In this document: in pieces, positions 1 through 13,334 of the stretch
How positions within the stretch are numbered: the first letter of the stretch is position 1
How the letters are laid out: each line of letters starts with the position of its first letter
NCBI RefSeq assembly: GCF_000150275.1
Contig: NW_002060943.1
Span: forward strand, 13,170,624 to 13,234,623
Origin: Trichoplax adhaerens
Lineage: Eukaryota; Placozoa; Uniplacotomia; Trichoplacea; Trichoplacidae
Length of the DNA stretch: 64,000 nt
Direction of reading: 5' to 3'
Notes under the pieces: generated by a model
What the model saw: the letters and a program-made list of their open reading frames with translations, nothing else
Database searches by the model: none
Told to the model about the DNA's origin: nothing
Translations under genes and position numbers: made by a program

Positions 1-1109
1 CTAATGTGACCATCACTATTTAAATCGTGGAATTAAAAATATCGTCACTATTTCTAAGATAATACAACAGCTCTGCTAGATATTAAGAGTGCTTTTGGCA
101 TTTAGCAAACTCAAGGATCATCAGTTGTATTTGGATATATTCAGATTTACATTTAGATACAAATAAAGCATCACTAATGCAAAGGATTTACGTATTATTG
201 CACATCATAAATCAACTTTCTCTCTCTATATCAACTGTCGATGTAGTTGTAGTTACCTCTGCAATATTATGGCCAATATAAGTATCACAGTTATTAATGA
301 ATACACGAATTAATAACTTGCTTCTAATGTCTTCAATCGACGGCGATTTTTCTTCAATATTTTGCATCTTGATGAATTTGCTATTAGTAACAGTACGAAT
401 AAGCATTTATTGCAGATTATATCTAATTAATGATATATATGTGAATATCTGCAATTGAATATTTACAACGATAAATTTACAACTGTTTTCAGATTACTAA
501 ATGTACTAGCTATTTTTGTTATGAAGCGATGCACAGTACTGGTACAAAATTACTGATAATCCATACATTTACTACAACTATTGGGAGTAATTTACCTTTA
601 ATTATAATGTAAGATCCAATTGCGAAATGCTTATTAGTATCTCGATGAACTTTATTAATCCACTTATCCTGACTTTCAGTTTACTGTAACAGCCAGTGTT
701 TGTAATATACGTATATTGTATTAACAGCAGTTATTGTATTTCTCGTAGTTGATGAGATAGAGCATCATTTACTGTACATCATCGCCTCTAGTCTATCGCC
801 TGTAAAGGATATCGCTGAGGAAAGTTAGAGTTTACGTTGCCATAGAGATCATTGTCAGGCATGCGTACAAACCTCCAAACAATAGAGTGAAGAAAAAACT
901 TTTACAGTGCTTTATATTGTAAATCTACCGTCGGAATTGCCTATCGATCTCTAGCTTGACTTTGTGATATAATGAACACTAAGGAATATTGCTGTATCGA
1001 ACACTACCTTCCGTACAGTTTAGAGCCTACGGTACAGTCTCCAAAATCCACACGCCCGAACAGTACTCTACTTTTCAAATACAAAAATTAACATCAGACA
1101 TGGGAGTAG
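1..1109. other. AT-rich stretch, no gene seen
   Basis: I see no coding exon, RNA gene or repeat that I can support here. The only open frames are short and have no recognisable content. Confidence 0.5.
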
Positions 1110-1191
1110 GCTGCGATGGCCGAGTGGTTAAGGCGTTGGACTTGAAATCCAATGGGATCTTCCCGCGTAGGTTCGAACCCTACTCGCAGCG
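1110..1191 (+). tRNA. tRNA-Ser (anticodon UGA, reads UCA)
   Basis: Complete 82-nt cloverleaf. The acceptor stem pairs 1110-1116 with 1184-1190, and 1191 is the discriminator G. The anticodon loop CTTGAAA lies at 1141-1147 between TTGGA and TCCAA, so the anticodon is TGA at 1143-1145. A long variable arm follows (about 1153-1167), as expected for a class II serine tRNA. The internal RNA polymerase III promoter is present: A box TGGCCGAGTGG at 1117-1127 and B box GGTTCGAACCC at 1170-1180. There is no intron and CCA is not encoded, both normal for a nuclear gene. Confidence 0.97.
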
Positions 1192-1202
1192 AGGTGGAAT
1201 AA

Positions 1203-1211
1203 TTTTTTTTT
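1203..1211 (+). terminator. Pol III T-run terminator of tRNA-Ser
   Basis: Nine consecutive T residues begin 12 nt after the mature tRNA end, with a second T-run just downstream. This is a standard RNA polymerase III stop. Confidence 0.9.
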
Positions 1212-1363
1212 CCTATTTTTAGTTCTTAATTTCAAATCGTTAGTCCCATTAGCAGGAAGTTGTAGAATAGCAATATACAATTTAGCTATGACTGCTAGTA
1301 CTAGTTGTTGTATAGTTGTCCGAAACGATAAGTTGTTGTCTTATTGATTAACGTACTGAATCA

Positions 1364-1675
1364 GGGGTTGGAAAGAGGAAAGAAGTGGGCGATGCCATAC
1401 GTCAAAGTGTGGACATAATCGACTCTAGGATAACAGATTATTTACATATCATGCAAGTTTATAATTAATATTTCTGTTTAATAGAACAAAACGAGTGGAT
1501 CGATAGCTTGGAGCCAGGGGTAGGAAAGGGGAAGGAAGTGGGCAATGCCATACGTCGAAGTGTGGACAATAATCAGCTCTAGGACAACAGATTATTTACC
1601 GTAAATACGGTGCAAGTTTAAAATTAGTATTTCCGTTTAACGGAATAAAACGAGTGGATCGACAGCTTGGAGCTA
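1364..1675. repeat. Tandem duplication, two ~155 bp copies
   Basis: Two diverged direct copies lie at about 1364-1516 and 1517-1675. Shared landmarks in order are a GGGG-TGGAAAG start, GAAGTGGGC, GATGCCATACGTC (AATGCCATACGTC in the second copy), a TCTAGGA-AACAG stretch, and an end AACGAGTGGATCGA followed by AGCTTGGAGC. The second copy has a short insertion around 1598-1605. No open frame spans both. They begin about 150 bp after the tRNA terminator. Confidence 0.85.
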
Positions 1676-4600
1676 GCTAAGGACCGGCTAGTTTATCATT
1701 TTTGAGACCTATATGATTAGAATTAATGAAATATAATTATAGTTGTTGTTGTTGAGTGTCGTGGATATAGCCACGTTCTTCTCTTTTTGGGTACAAGTTG
1801 GGGAAATTCGATTATGGCTGAGAGGTTGGGAGGACGGGGGAGTACTTTTGACGATTAAAGACTGGAAACTGTCACAAATTTATTTACAGCGGTAACTAGA
1901 AAATTAAGTCGATTAAATCGGAGAGAGATTGAAATGTTTAGTCCTCCTATAGGACATGGATTGATTTTAAGAATATACTTGCACAATGGCATTTACAGAC
2001 ATGTAGAGCGGTATAGTATCATTTGGTGAAGTATTTTGGACGCGTATACCTAAAATTTTAGTAATACTTGCACAGATCATTGCCCATGTCTTAATTCTAC
2101 TATCGGAAAACACATTCATTCCTAATCATGCTACTATCGACAGTAAAATATGGTCAATGATCTGTCATAAAATGAATGTTAACTATCGCATCACAATATC
2201 ACATCTTACTCTTGTCAATTTTAGGTCATCATGGAGAACGATCGCACTATTAAAAATGTTGTGTGATTAATCTTCACGTCTGTACGCGATTGACTAAATG
2301 ACTAAATTAATCAATCAGCTGTGAGGACTGTGCTTTCAGTATGAGCCTGCATGGCTAGCATTTCTGTAACTTGGCTCCTATGACGTCGCATGCAGCTGTC
2401 CCTTACTTTCATATTTTGAGCTGGAAAGTTTACTTATGGCTAATGATAGTATTATTAAAGCTCTTAACTTAAAGCTTTTAATTTTAAATGGATCAAGAAA
2501 CAATGATAGCACCAATATTAGCGAGATTTCTAAAAGTAAAGGGCACTACAAACTATAGAATATTTAAATTTTCTAATTTAAAGTATGATAGTTTTAAAAT
2601 CTTCGACGATGTTAAATTATAATATAATTTAAGGCATTAATTATATCTAGTAGATCTCTAGTAAGATGATGTTTAGGTCTGTGAGTAGCACATGAGCTAA
2701 TAAACAAAATTTATTTGCACTATCAAGGTAATAGTTATCCCATAAATATCAAGATACTGGAAAAACAGAATACTACGATTACGCAGGATAGAATAATCCA
2801 GCGATTGTGTTAGAAACTACGGTATCGGGTGGTTATCCCCTGCTCAAATAAAATAATAGTATAATCTAATTTGTAATGTTTACGATAACTCCAAATTTTA
2901 AAAGGGATCTTGAACGTATGTATATGTTAGCTTGACTGGTAAACAGGAATTGCAAGTTAATATTGCGTTTATATTCTAACAAATTGATATACGGTGATAC
3001 AGTATTAGTATTCAGAGTATGATGCTATCCTGTTTACCTTCGAGAGGCATCGAGACAGTCAAATTTATCGAATAGTTCCCTACATACTAGCTATGGTAAA
3101 GTAATTAAATATTGCTACAGCCCTGTTATCGATATCCAGCCATTAATTTACAATTACCTATAAGCTAATATTAACATATTATTATGAGGGCAGAATTATT
3201 ATCCCTTAACCAAAGGTCATCATTCCAAACTTGTTTAAAGGCATTGAATTTGCAAATATTAAACGTAGAAAGAAATATTCAATTCTATCGGTACGTGCCG
3301 AACATATAATAGAGTGAGTATTCACACGTTAATATTAAGACAACATATTTAAATTGTCTCTTCTGGATAAAATTATGAATTTGTTATTGATTATATTTAC
3401 TCAATGCACGCCGTTATCATATGGGACGCATTGCTTGAGGAAGCATTTTCTGCTGGGGTCAATATAAAGTTCAGTTTAATGCGCTGTTGATCATAATTTT
3501 TGTATCATATGTTTCTTAGCCAATCATATCATATACTGTGATCTGAAGTACATGCTAATTAAGATTATTCCTACACAGTTTTAATCATTTTCTGCTTCTC
3601 TTGATCTCGTTGACAAGTCAATCAGGATTGTCCATAGGTAGGTGAAATCCTTGGTAGTCGATTAGTTTTTCAAAGTGTTGCGTGCTAAATTCTCACCATG
3701 CACATTAAACTTGATTCTCACCTTATAATGATAGATTAGATTAAATTTCATTTTAACAATGTTGCAAAGATCAGGTTTGGTCCTAAATTGATCCTCAAAT
3801 ATATTAAATATCCCATAAATTATATTTACCTTTGACCACTACAGTTGTGGCACTCTCAATAGTCGATGATTTTTGCCTTTAAGAGAAAATATTTTAATTC
3901 TATGCCAAGAGACTCTTTCATCGTACTTTAGTTTTTCCTTAGCAATTCATGTTATTTGCCACGCTTATGACTATTTTTCTAAGAGATTGTACAATTTACC
4001 TGTCTTATTATTTGCTGCACTCATAACTTTCTCTAAAAAACTTTATATTTTTCCTGTTACACTTATAATTATTTCCTCTCAAGATTCTGCATTTTATAAT
4101 GTGTTCAAAGAAATGAAAATTCACATCTGCTATAATCAGTAACTACAGTATACTGTTAAAATTTATCCAAAATCTGTTGCAAATAATAACCAAAAAATTA
4201 AAAGATGACAATCATTTCTTAAATTAGACGCGTATCTGTATGCACTCCGATACACCTATGGATAGTCATGATATATCTTGTCTGCGAACCTTCATGCGGT
4301 GCCTTTGTTAAATGCTAGTATAATACTTTGATCTTATAATTACATCAACACAAACACAGTACTTATAATAGCAGTTGCTAGCACTTAAATATGTTTAAGT
4401 CGACTAATAGCTATTCTTATACCTAACAGTACCGCTAATAAAGTGTTATAAGCTTAGACGGATCTTATGTTCTCATTTTCCATATGTGAGTGAATTGCAA
4501 CCAGTTAATTTTTTTTAGCTGTATTTCTCATCAGTTTAAAACTAATTACTATCATCACGTCAGAAATTAATTAGTAATAATCTTACGATACGAAAACTTT

Positions 4601-5267
4601 CATGCATCAGCGTGTGTTCCTTTTAAATTTTACGGTCAGCTAATCCCTATGACGTGTATTTTCGTATTTGCCACAAATGCAAGACCAATAACTGTTATCC
4701 ATTTTAAGGAAAGATCAGTAAATGTTATGCAATTTAAATATTTCTATACTTATCTGCATCTCGGTTTTCTTGCATATTTCCCAATTAGCAAAGTCTTAAA
4801 AATTGTCTATTGATATTTACTACTAATGCAAAGCTGGTTAATGTCGTCGAGCTAGGAAATGATTTAAAAGTACCTTGAGTGCAGCGCCTACACTTTCCCA
4901 TATGTTTCTCAACCAACCCAACTTTATAATGCATATCTGAAATTGTCACTCGTAGCACAGCACTATAACGCATACCCGGAATAGCTCAATCTTCAGAGAT
5001 TGAATGATTCTTTAGCAATAATTAGATTGCTATTTATAAATGCCTTCTCTTTTATCCACATACTGAAGAACCAGCAACATTTACGTAATACATAACTGAC
5101 TATGCCATTCATTAAAGCAGCATTAGTTGCTTAGCAGTATGTTAAGTGCATAGGTATAACAGCATCCAAAAGCCATGTAGCCACATACCGGTACGCGTTA
5201 TAATAATTAACCTCGAATTTGTAATTTCTCTTTTATGATTCTTTGGTTGATACTATTCAAGATCAAA
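1676..5267. other. Intergenic, AT-rich, no gene seen
   Basis: No exon-like segment is supported. About 3954-4087 holds an imperfect ~56 bp repeat (units starting near 3954 and 4010, plus a shortened third), which explains the longest open frame in the stretch. The last few hundred bases should hold the promoter of the gene at 5268, but no clear core element was identified. Confidence 0.45.
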
Positions 5268-7145
5268 ATGGCTGACGTGGCCTCAGTAAAGATAGAGGAC
5301 GGAACATTGGATACGGAAGAAGCTGCGTATCGCAACAGAAGAAGACGATGCTATGTTTTCGTCTTCCTCGTAATTTGTATCATTGGAGCTGCAATCCTGT
5401 TATTGGTTGCTTTCACGACTGGACCTAGCAATAGCTTGAAGACTAATTTACGTGGAAGGGAATTTACCTACCACCCAACATGTGATCAAAACTTACAATG
5501 GTGGCAAACCAGCATTATCTATCAAATTTACCCTCGATCATTCCAAGACAGTAATAACGATGGTGTTGGCGATTTGAAAGGGATTGAACAACGTTTAAGC
5601 CATTTCAAAGATATTCATGTTGATGCAGTGTGGTTAAGTCCTATGTTTAAATCACCGATGAAAGATTTCGGTTATGATGTGTCCGATTATACGGATGTCG
5701 ATCCTATTTTTGGTAACATGGCTGATTTCGATAGTTTATTAGCTGCTATGCAAAAGCAAGGAATTAAATTAATTCTTGATTTCGTACCCAATCATTCATC
5801 TGACCAACATGAATGGTTTATTGAAAGTAGATCGAGTTTAAATAATCCTAAACGTCAATGGTACATGTGGGCAGAACCGAAAGGTATGGATGCCGATAAT
5901 AACCCTATTCCACCCAATAATTGGATATCCGTTTTCAGTGGCTCTATGTGGGAATTCGATAACAAGACAAATCAATTTTATTTACATCAATTTTTAGTTG
6001 AACAACCCGATTTAAATTATACTAATCCTGAAGTTGTTGAAGCATCGAAGAATGTATTAAGATTTTGGCTAAATAAAGGTGTTGATGGCTTCCGTATTGA
6101 TGCCATTAAGCATGTTTATGAAAATCCTAAATTACCTGATGAAGTCCCAGATCCGAATTACCGTCCTGGTGTTGATGCACCTTACAGCTCGTTGATCCAT
6201 AATGAAACCACTGATTTCCCACCATTACACTGGTTAAATCGCCAATGGCGTTCTGTATTTGATGAGTACTCTAAAACCAAGCCAAGATTTGCTGTTGGCG
6301 AAGCTTACGATCCCATTGATATCATCATGTTATATTATGGTACCCAACAACAGCCAGAATTTCATTTCCCATTCAACTTTTTCTTACTCACATTGCCTAA
6401 ATGGACAGGTAATACATTAAATCAAACAGTCCATGACTGGATGTCTAAAATGCCAGCATGCGGTTGGCCTAACTGGGTGGTAGGTAATCACGATAACCAT
6501 CGTATCTCCAATCGTCGTGGTCCTAAATTAGTTAAAGCTGTCAATGCTGTCAATTTGCTCTTGCCTGGTACACCAACTACCTACTACGGTGAAGAAATTA
6601 ATATGCGGAATGTCAAGATTTCATTAGCTGATACTCAAGATCCTTTTGGCCTACAAAATCCCGACATTTATGAGTCCGTTTCGCGTGATCCTGAGCGAAC
6701 ACCAATGCAATGGGATGATAGTCCAAATGCTGGTTTCTCCGCTTCTGGTATTAAAACATGGCTACCTATTGCTGACGACTACAAAAGTGTCAATGTTAAG
6801 GTTGAGAAAGCAAATCCAAATTCTCATCTCAATTTTTATCGTAGCCTAGCAACATTGCGCCAGAGTAGTCCGGCATGGCGTTATCCGAACTACCGAGCTG
6901 TCTATGCCGATGATAGTTTATTCGCATTCTTAAGATTTCACTCAACTGATTCTCATGCTTTCCTTGTCACGGTTAACTTAGGCTCTGCTACAATTACTCG
7001 CGATCTCTCCATGGTTTCTGATGTCGGCACAGTTCGATTAGCGAGTAATCCAGCCCTTACTGGCGAGGTTAATTTACATCAAGTTACCTTGACATCTGGT
7101 GAAGTAGTAGTCTATCAGATTAATCAGTCTAGTGGTGGTCATTAA
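5268..7145 (+). CDS. Type II membrane GH13 alpha-glucosidase / rBAT (SLC3A1)-like protein
   Basis: Single-exon frame of 625 residues. A basic cytoplasmic tail ending RNRRRR (22-27) precedes a membrane helix at about 29-51, and the rest is a lumenal/extracellular GH13 (alpha/beta)8 domain. Conserved regions: DFVPNH (171-176), QPDLN (246-250, typical of the oligo-1,6-glucosidase group), GFRIDAIKH with nucleophile Asp278, VGEAY with acid/base Glu345, and GNHDNHR with Asp409. The calcium-loop motif DSNNDGVGD starts at 94. All catalytic residues are kept, unlike human rBAT, which has lost part of the set, so enzyme activity is likely (inference). Cys72 just before the catalytic domain could pair with a transporter light chain, though it is farther from the helix than in rBAT. 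I chose the ATG at 5268 (A at -3, G at +4) over the upstream ATG at 5235, which has a poor context and adds a hydrophobic stub. An AATAAA lies at 7597. Confidence 0.93.
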   Translation: MADVASVKIEDGTLDTEEAAYRNRRRRCYVFVFLVICIIGAAILLLVAFTTGPSNSLKTNLRGREFTYHPTCDQNLQWWQTSIIYQIYPRSFQDSNNDGVGDLKGIEQRLSHFKDIHVDAVWLSPMFKSPMKDFGYDVSDYTDVDPIFGNMADFDSLLAAMQKQGIKLILDFVPNHSSDQHEWFIESRSSLNNPKRQWYMWAEPKGMDADNNPIPPNNWISVFSGSMWEFDNKTNQFYLHQFLVEQPDLNYTNPEVVEASKNVLRFWLNKGVDGFRIDAIKHVYENPKLPDEVPDPNYRPGVDAPYSSLIHNETTDFPPLHWLNRQWRSVFDEYSKTKPRFAVGEAYDPIDIIMLYYGTQQQPEFHFPFNFFLLTLPKWTGNTLNQTVHDWMSKMPACGWPNWVVGNHDNHRISNRRGPKLVKAVNAVNLLLPGTPTTYYGEEINMRNVKISLADTQDPFGLQNPDIYESVSRDPERTPMQWDDSPNAGFSASGIKTWLPIADDYKSVNVKVEKANPNSHLNFYRSLATLRQSSPAWRYPNYRAVYADDSLFAFLRFHSTDSHAFLVTVNLGSATITRDLSMVSDVGTVRLASNPALTGEVNLHQVTLTSGEVVVYQINQSSGGH

Positions 7146-7714
7146 TTGAATCTTTTGATCCAGCGATGATTTCATCCATCCGTTCTTATTCCTTGCTAAG
7201 ACTCCATCATTGATGTGATAGAGTCAGTTTTTCGCTACCTAATATAGATACCTTACCGCAATCATGTTAACTAATTTATTTAATCTATTGGTATGCAATT
7301 TTACTTTATTGATTAGAATTCTACGTACTTATTCAAGTTAGTGTAAGAGTGTGTATGCCTAAATAATGGCTATCGTAGTCATGTGTAGGGGATGATATTG
7401 CTGTGTGACTTTTTATGTTAAGTCTTGTACTTGTTGCGTCATGTAGACTCTTTCTCTTTTACGTAATTATTTTCTAGTAATAGAATCTATAGCATTCTTC
7501 TACCTAGATCCACGACTCTTCTCTCAATACATTTAGCAGGCTGGCCTACCTAAACTAGTGAAATTTTGACTAAATATTGAATGGATGATATCTGATAATA
7601 AAATTGTTGATATTTGCCTTTAAATACTTCTAGATGTATACTGAATCATTATGCGTTCAGTGAATTACCTGCTTGCAGTTGGAATGATGTTTACAATTGT
7701 TCAACATCTGTTAA
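7146..7714. other. 3' flank of first GH13 gene
   Basis: No coding content. AATAAA at 7597-7602 is a candidate polyadenylation signal about 450 bp after the stop codon. Confidence 0.5.
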
Positions 7715-9060
7715 GACAAAATCTTTTAAGAATGACACATTTTATATACAGTACACTATATTGATATGTTAACCAACCCTGAGCCTGCAATCTAAGCAAG
7801 GTAATTTAAATTAGAGGGATATTCAATGGTAATGATATTTGCAATTTAAAAATGTCAGTTGAGATAGAATGGTTCTAAAATAAGGTATTTTCCATCGACT
7901 GCTCTGTTACATTGATCGACTTTGAGTATGCAGCCCGTATTAATTTAGATTATAAAAATTAATCCGAGAAAATAATTTCAATTTCCCCCTAAAATTAGGG
8001 TAGAATGATTCTACCATAAAGCATTCTGCACGTACCATATTGATGTAATGGTTGATTTGAGCAAGCAATAAGTTGTTCAGCAAATTCAGTTAAAAATAAA
8101 CTTTAAAAGCAATACTATTTATGATTAGATTATATCAATGAGAGTAAAAGGATTCTACAATAATGAATTCTGCACGTAGCATATTGAGATATTGCTTGCT
8201 TTGAGCGCGTAATCGGTTTTGTAGAAAATTTCGATCAAAAACAAATTTACTAGTAACAATATTTATAATAGCAAAATCCTAGACAAGGCTAGATGATTCT
8301 TGCATAACATATTTTGCATATACTAGGTTGATATGCAGGTCAATATTGACCATGCAATCTAAAGTATAACCACTTAAATTAAAAAATTTTTTTAGATTTT
8401 TGATATATATAATGCTAAATATTAGTTTAGACAAATGATTCTAGAATAATGCACTTTGCATGTACTGAACTACTATGTTGATTGATTTTGAGCAGGTAGT
8501 CTATAGCAAGAGATTGAGAAAGTAATCAAAGGTGATAATATTGGAAAAATTTAGAACAAAAATGATTCTTGAAGAACATATTTTTGCATGCACTATATTG
8601 ATATTATGCGTATTTTGGTTGAAATTCGAGCATATCTGCGAAATCTTTGGCAATTAAGAATCAATCCTATTCAGAATTAATTATAGTTCAAATATATGAA
8701 TTAAGATAGAATCATTCCTGAATAACGTTATTTACATTTACTGTATCGATTGATTAACTTTGGGTATGGAATCGATAGTGTTTTAGATTGGAAGAATGAT
8801 ATTCAAAGGTAATGATTTTTTTCGATTAGGAATATTAGTTAAGGCAAAGTTATTCTCAATTAACGTACTTTGCACCCGCCGTTTTGATACTATACATATA
8901 TTGATCCATATTGAAAATATATACGTGCAGGATCTACAGCAATTTGGAACAAAATAGCATTCATTAATAGTTACAATTGAAACAAAGTCAATCTGGGCAG
9001 AATTATTCTTAAACAATATATTTTACATGTACTCTACTGATACATTGATCGACTTGGAGA
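7715..9060. repeat. Ancient, highly diverged tandem array, ~141 bp unit, ~10 copies
   Basis: A degenerate block recurs with the order GAATGATTCT (variants), an ATAA-run, a TTTGCA/TCTGCA element, a TAC-rich stretch (such as GTACCATATTGAT), then a TTGA-TTTGAGCATG-like segment. The GATTCT landmark or its variant falls near 7731, 7866, 8002, 8150, 8291, 8436, 8560, 8709, 8847 and 9000, a mean spacing of about 141 bp. Individual copies share only partial identity, so the array is old. No coding content was seen. Confidence 0.7.
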
Positions 9061-10376
9061 CTCCATCTAAAAAAACTTAGAGCAGGAAAAGTATTCAGAG
9101 CTTGTAAGTCAGTAGATCATCAATTATTTTGCAATATGTACGTGGTAGAATACGTTAACTGAAGACTCAGTAATATGCCGACATAGTTAAAATGTACAAT
9201 TCGGCAATTTACTGTAAATGTTTAGCTTACTACCAATATATGCGCAAATTTGCATACGAGACGGAAATTTTTGAATAGCAGTCTTGTGCATTATTAAATT
9301 ATCATTAAGAAATTGGAATATGGGATTAAAATTTGATATAAAAATGAATGAATTATTGCATCTAGTAATTTTATGAAATACCTAAGGGTACATTTATTAT
9401 AAATTGGATCCATACATATTTTCTAGATAACTTTATCCCAATAAAAAGTGTCGTAAATTTTAATAGATGAAAACTATGAACTAAAACAGTTACTTACTCG
9501 TTAACAATTGCAGCTGGTGACATTGATCATTGCTATTATGTTGAGCATAATGATAATAAAAGTTCTTATAACGAGAAAAATTGCATTGGATGTTGTACAC
9601 TATAAAAGAAGACAATAATATGGGGAATCGGTATACGTTATTGAAGTACTTTCTTTATTACTTTGTTTCATCATAAAATAGTTGTTTTATGATATGGAAC
9701 ATTGGATAGTAATTTATATTTCAGAAAGAAATTTAGTATTTGACTTTGGCGTATTAATATTTAATAATACTATAAATGAATTTTTAATTTTCGGAGAAAA
9801 TCGTTCTATTTATTATTGCTGATGTACAGCAAGTCAACTTTTATTAGTTTCTATGTTATGTACATTTTATTAACTGTTGCTATCGTTGACTAATTTTTTC
9901 CCCACATGTAACCCATCTAACGGATATGATCACTGATTGCAATTTTATTATAAACAAAAATCATAGTGATGATATTTATTGCATAGATAGAAGCATTGCT
10001 TGTAGGATTAGACGCTGTTAGTTTTATTTTCAAGTTTTTGGATTGAAAACTTTAAGAATAGAGTTTTGTTTCAGTAAAAGCAAGCCCATCCTTTCGTTAG
10101 GAAGAAAATGAGTTTGGCTGACATAATAATTTCTATTCCTTTCCTTTGAGCGAAGAGGCAATGTTTGATAAACAATCTTTGTCATAGTAACGAAACACAA
10201 TCTACTTTAATGAATATCATAAAATTTATATCAAATTAAAAGACCTCAATATTATTGAACGATTAATTTATAATTGTAGAAATATCGATACTCAAAAAAT
10301 TTATACGTAGTATAAAATATTAAAATAGTTAATCTACTTTATTTAAGCATCGCATAATATGAATGTACTACATGGA
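9061..10376. other. AT-rich stretch, no gene seen
   Basis: Very AT-rich with frequent stop codons in all frames. I can support nothing here. Confidence 0.5.
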
Positions 10377-10870
10377 AGGCTGTCTTTATTTGACGATCAT
10401 TGTTATTAACCGAAAGTATTAATAAACGGTTCATGTATAAACTCTTACTAGGTTTGATATTACGTCTGGTTGCTTCTCAAGCTGTGTTTTTGCTTAATGA
10501 AAAAAAGGCATGAAAGAACAATTAGTTAAGATAGTTAATAATTAATTAATGTATGCCTAGTTAAGTAAGTGATCTATGCTATAGAAAATACTCTATTGAT
10601 ATTAGATGGAAGGGTCATATGGAAACAATGTAGCAAGTGAAAGGTATTAGCTGTCTTAGCATAGTGATCATTGATATTAAGCAAAGATATTGATCAAAGG
10701 TTCATTATATTAATCCAAGATATATTTTACATTGTATGCGATTACTTTTTAGGCTGTCTGGCTGTAGTTTTTAGCTAACGAAAAGAGCAGAATGGAAGAT
10801 TAGTCAGTCGAGATAGTTCATAATTAATAAATATCTACATAGTTAAGTAAGTGATCTATGCTTACAATAA
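10377..10870. repeat. Diverged direct duplication, ~250 bp units
   Basis: Segments at about 10377-10590 and 10636-10870 share an ordered set of landmarks: GCTGTCTTT/GCTGTCTTA, GATCATTG, AAAGGTTCAT or ACGGTTCATGT, GCTGT-TTTT, a GAAAGA/GGAAGA run, AAGATAGTTAATAATTAAT, and finally AGTTAAGTAAGTGATCTATG, which is nearly identical in both. No open frame is preserved. Confidence 0.65.
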
Positions 10871-13334
10871 TGAATGTAAGATATAACATAGTAAGCACTG
10901 TGGCATAAATACTATTCAAATATATTTGCAATGACTCTGTTATGTGAATACTTGCCTAATTTTAATAATGGATTAAAAATTGGACGTGATAATCTTGCAA
11001 TACACTTATAAAATAATGGATTAAGTGTTTACTATAAGATGTCTTTTTAAATTGAGTCAAGATCCAGGACTTCTATAGTTTGTAATATCCATCGACATTA
11101 ATTAAATGTGCCACAACGATTTTATTTATATATATATAGTAAAGTTAATGTTAGGTCATCAGTGGTATCTATAATACGAGATGAAGGTCGAAAGCTAGTA
11201 CTTTGGTGAACGATTTGAATACTAGGTGCCTTATGCATGCTATTATTTTTAGGAGATAAAGTTTTTTTACTGTAAACTCTTGATGATCAAACCGCAATAG
11301 TAGGTTAACCGTTGCATTTCCTCGCTCGTGATACTTTGTGCAACTGGTTTATTGAGTATGATATTTCAGTTTATGCTGGGCAATTTATGCTACAATAATT
11401 TATTTGCCTAGAGCATATAGCATGCAAATTCAGTTAGCAGGGAGATCACATCGATTAATTGGAGGTGATGCAAGTGCACCAAATGCCATTCTTAAATGCA
11501 TATCGATAGTAGAGCGCTATGTTATAATCAGCATTCAATACATTAAGTAATGTTGTGTAAGCAATCACTGATTTGCAGAGATCGTCTTTGTAATAAAGTA
11601 CTTATATCTACCATGGAATGATCATATGCATTGAATCAGGGTAGTAAAATGCATTTAATGCTAGTTTCCAGTGTATACCTGCAGTCAGATTTACTCGTAT
11701 GACAAGTCCACGATATGTAGGCTACGAATAATCTTTAAGTGCTGGTATAAAATTTTGTAGAAATGAAATACACAGTAGAGTGTTTATCATCAAGAGATCG
11801 CAAGAATTAATTCAAAGTGATATAAATGCATGCCTATAATAAGGTTTTATGGTAAGTATTCGGTAAGTAACCCGTTAGGGGTCCCTAGTTTTACTTGTTC
11901 TAAAATCTTAGAGAGATCGACCATGTCACTAGGTGTTCATTTCTGCTATCAGGCAATCAATGGATTATAATTAACTTAAGTTGCTATCAATCCTTCCATT
12001 CTAGTCTTGTTTTAGTCAAGTTTATGGCAAGTGTTCGATAAGTGGTGAGCTAGTGCCTATTTGCTAATTACCATATAGAATTTTATGGAAAAAGACCATA
12101 TGTTACAGTTCCAAAAATATGATAACTTCTAATCATCGCTTATGACGTATCTTTTAACGATTGTATTTATATACTTGCTATAAACACTGAATAGTCCTAA
12201 CTATATTATATGCTGTACCGGTAAATTTTTTGTACGTAAATTAAAATATAGAGCTGCGTTTACTTGTATATACTTTATATTCATGTTTATGACTAAAATA
12301 AAAGGATGATGACAGTACGAAATACCATGAGTATTTACAACTATTAAGAACCATTAGCATATAAAGATTTACGGGTAGAGTAGCGTTATAAATATACTTA
12401 TTAGATATAGTTGAGTATGTAATCGAGTACATGAGTGTTGTAAAGGAGTAGATATGATGTTGAGATAGTAATTATAGCAGACGTTAGCATATGCTATAAA
12501 TTTGTTCATTATACTGATTTACGGAATGCAGTTGGAGCTAGATTCTACTTGTTAGCATAATAAACCGCGATGCTGTATGCCCTATACTTTCCTCCCTTTA
12601 TTGCTTAGCTTGACACCTTCCTGATATACTAGCTAAAATCGCAATAGAAATTGTTTATAGGAACATCATTACTGCACTCATAATGTAGTAGCAGGTTGCT
12701 CAGTTTGTGTTCGTAAAGCAGTAGTTTCAGGCCACTGACTACTTTGACTAGTAGAAGGTTTTAATGCTTATGTTATTTAGTAAATTAATAAACCAGCACC
12801 ATACAATTATCCTTCACTTATAACGGCAATGCGTTATTTGCATAATAATTGTGCTATCACGTTGGCATTGGACGGATTCTTTTATGCCAATTTAGCCAAG
12901 CTGCCAATCTAGATTGCTTGGGCAATTTCTACCTGCATGCAGCTCTATTGTGATTCATAAAGGCAGGATAAAATCGTCAGCGATGATCAAGGTCGTCAAG
13001 CATTTTTTTATTGAAGAGTTAACGCACTGGAGGCGGGGTATAAAAAAATTCATAAACAGAATCGTTGATTGAATTGGACAAATGATTGAAGTAAAAATTG
13101 AAGGCAATATCGCATTTTGGACTGTATAAAAGCAGGATAAAGTTACGGCAGAATTTAGATTGATAGCATTTAATGTTGATTGATCAGGCTGGTTTAACCA
13201 ATAGAGTGATTTATGGATATACATATCGATAAATTGTATAGCCTAATTATCAATAGCAATCTTTATTTTAACGATGTAGTCAATGGGAGAGAGAAAGACT
13301 GTAGAGAATATCATTTTATTCTTAACTCGATCAG
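10871..13334. other. AT-rich stretch, no gene seen
   Basis: No exon or RNA gene is supported. The small minus-strand open frames near 12.2-12.4 and 13.0-13.2 kb have no recognisable sequence or convincing splice context. Confidence 0.45.

Noticed and set aside
3873-4142. 89-codon open frame on the plus strand
   Set aside because: It lies over an imperfect ~56 bp repeat and its protein is just repeated Phe/Leu/Ile-rich sequence.
5235-5267. Upstream in-frame ATG for the first GH13 gene
   Set aside because: It has a poor start context and adds a hydrophobic stub before the cytoplasmic tail. The ATG at 5268 has a strong context and aligns with the paralogue's tail.
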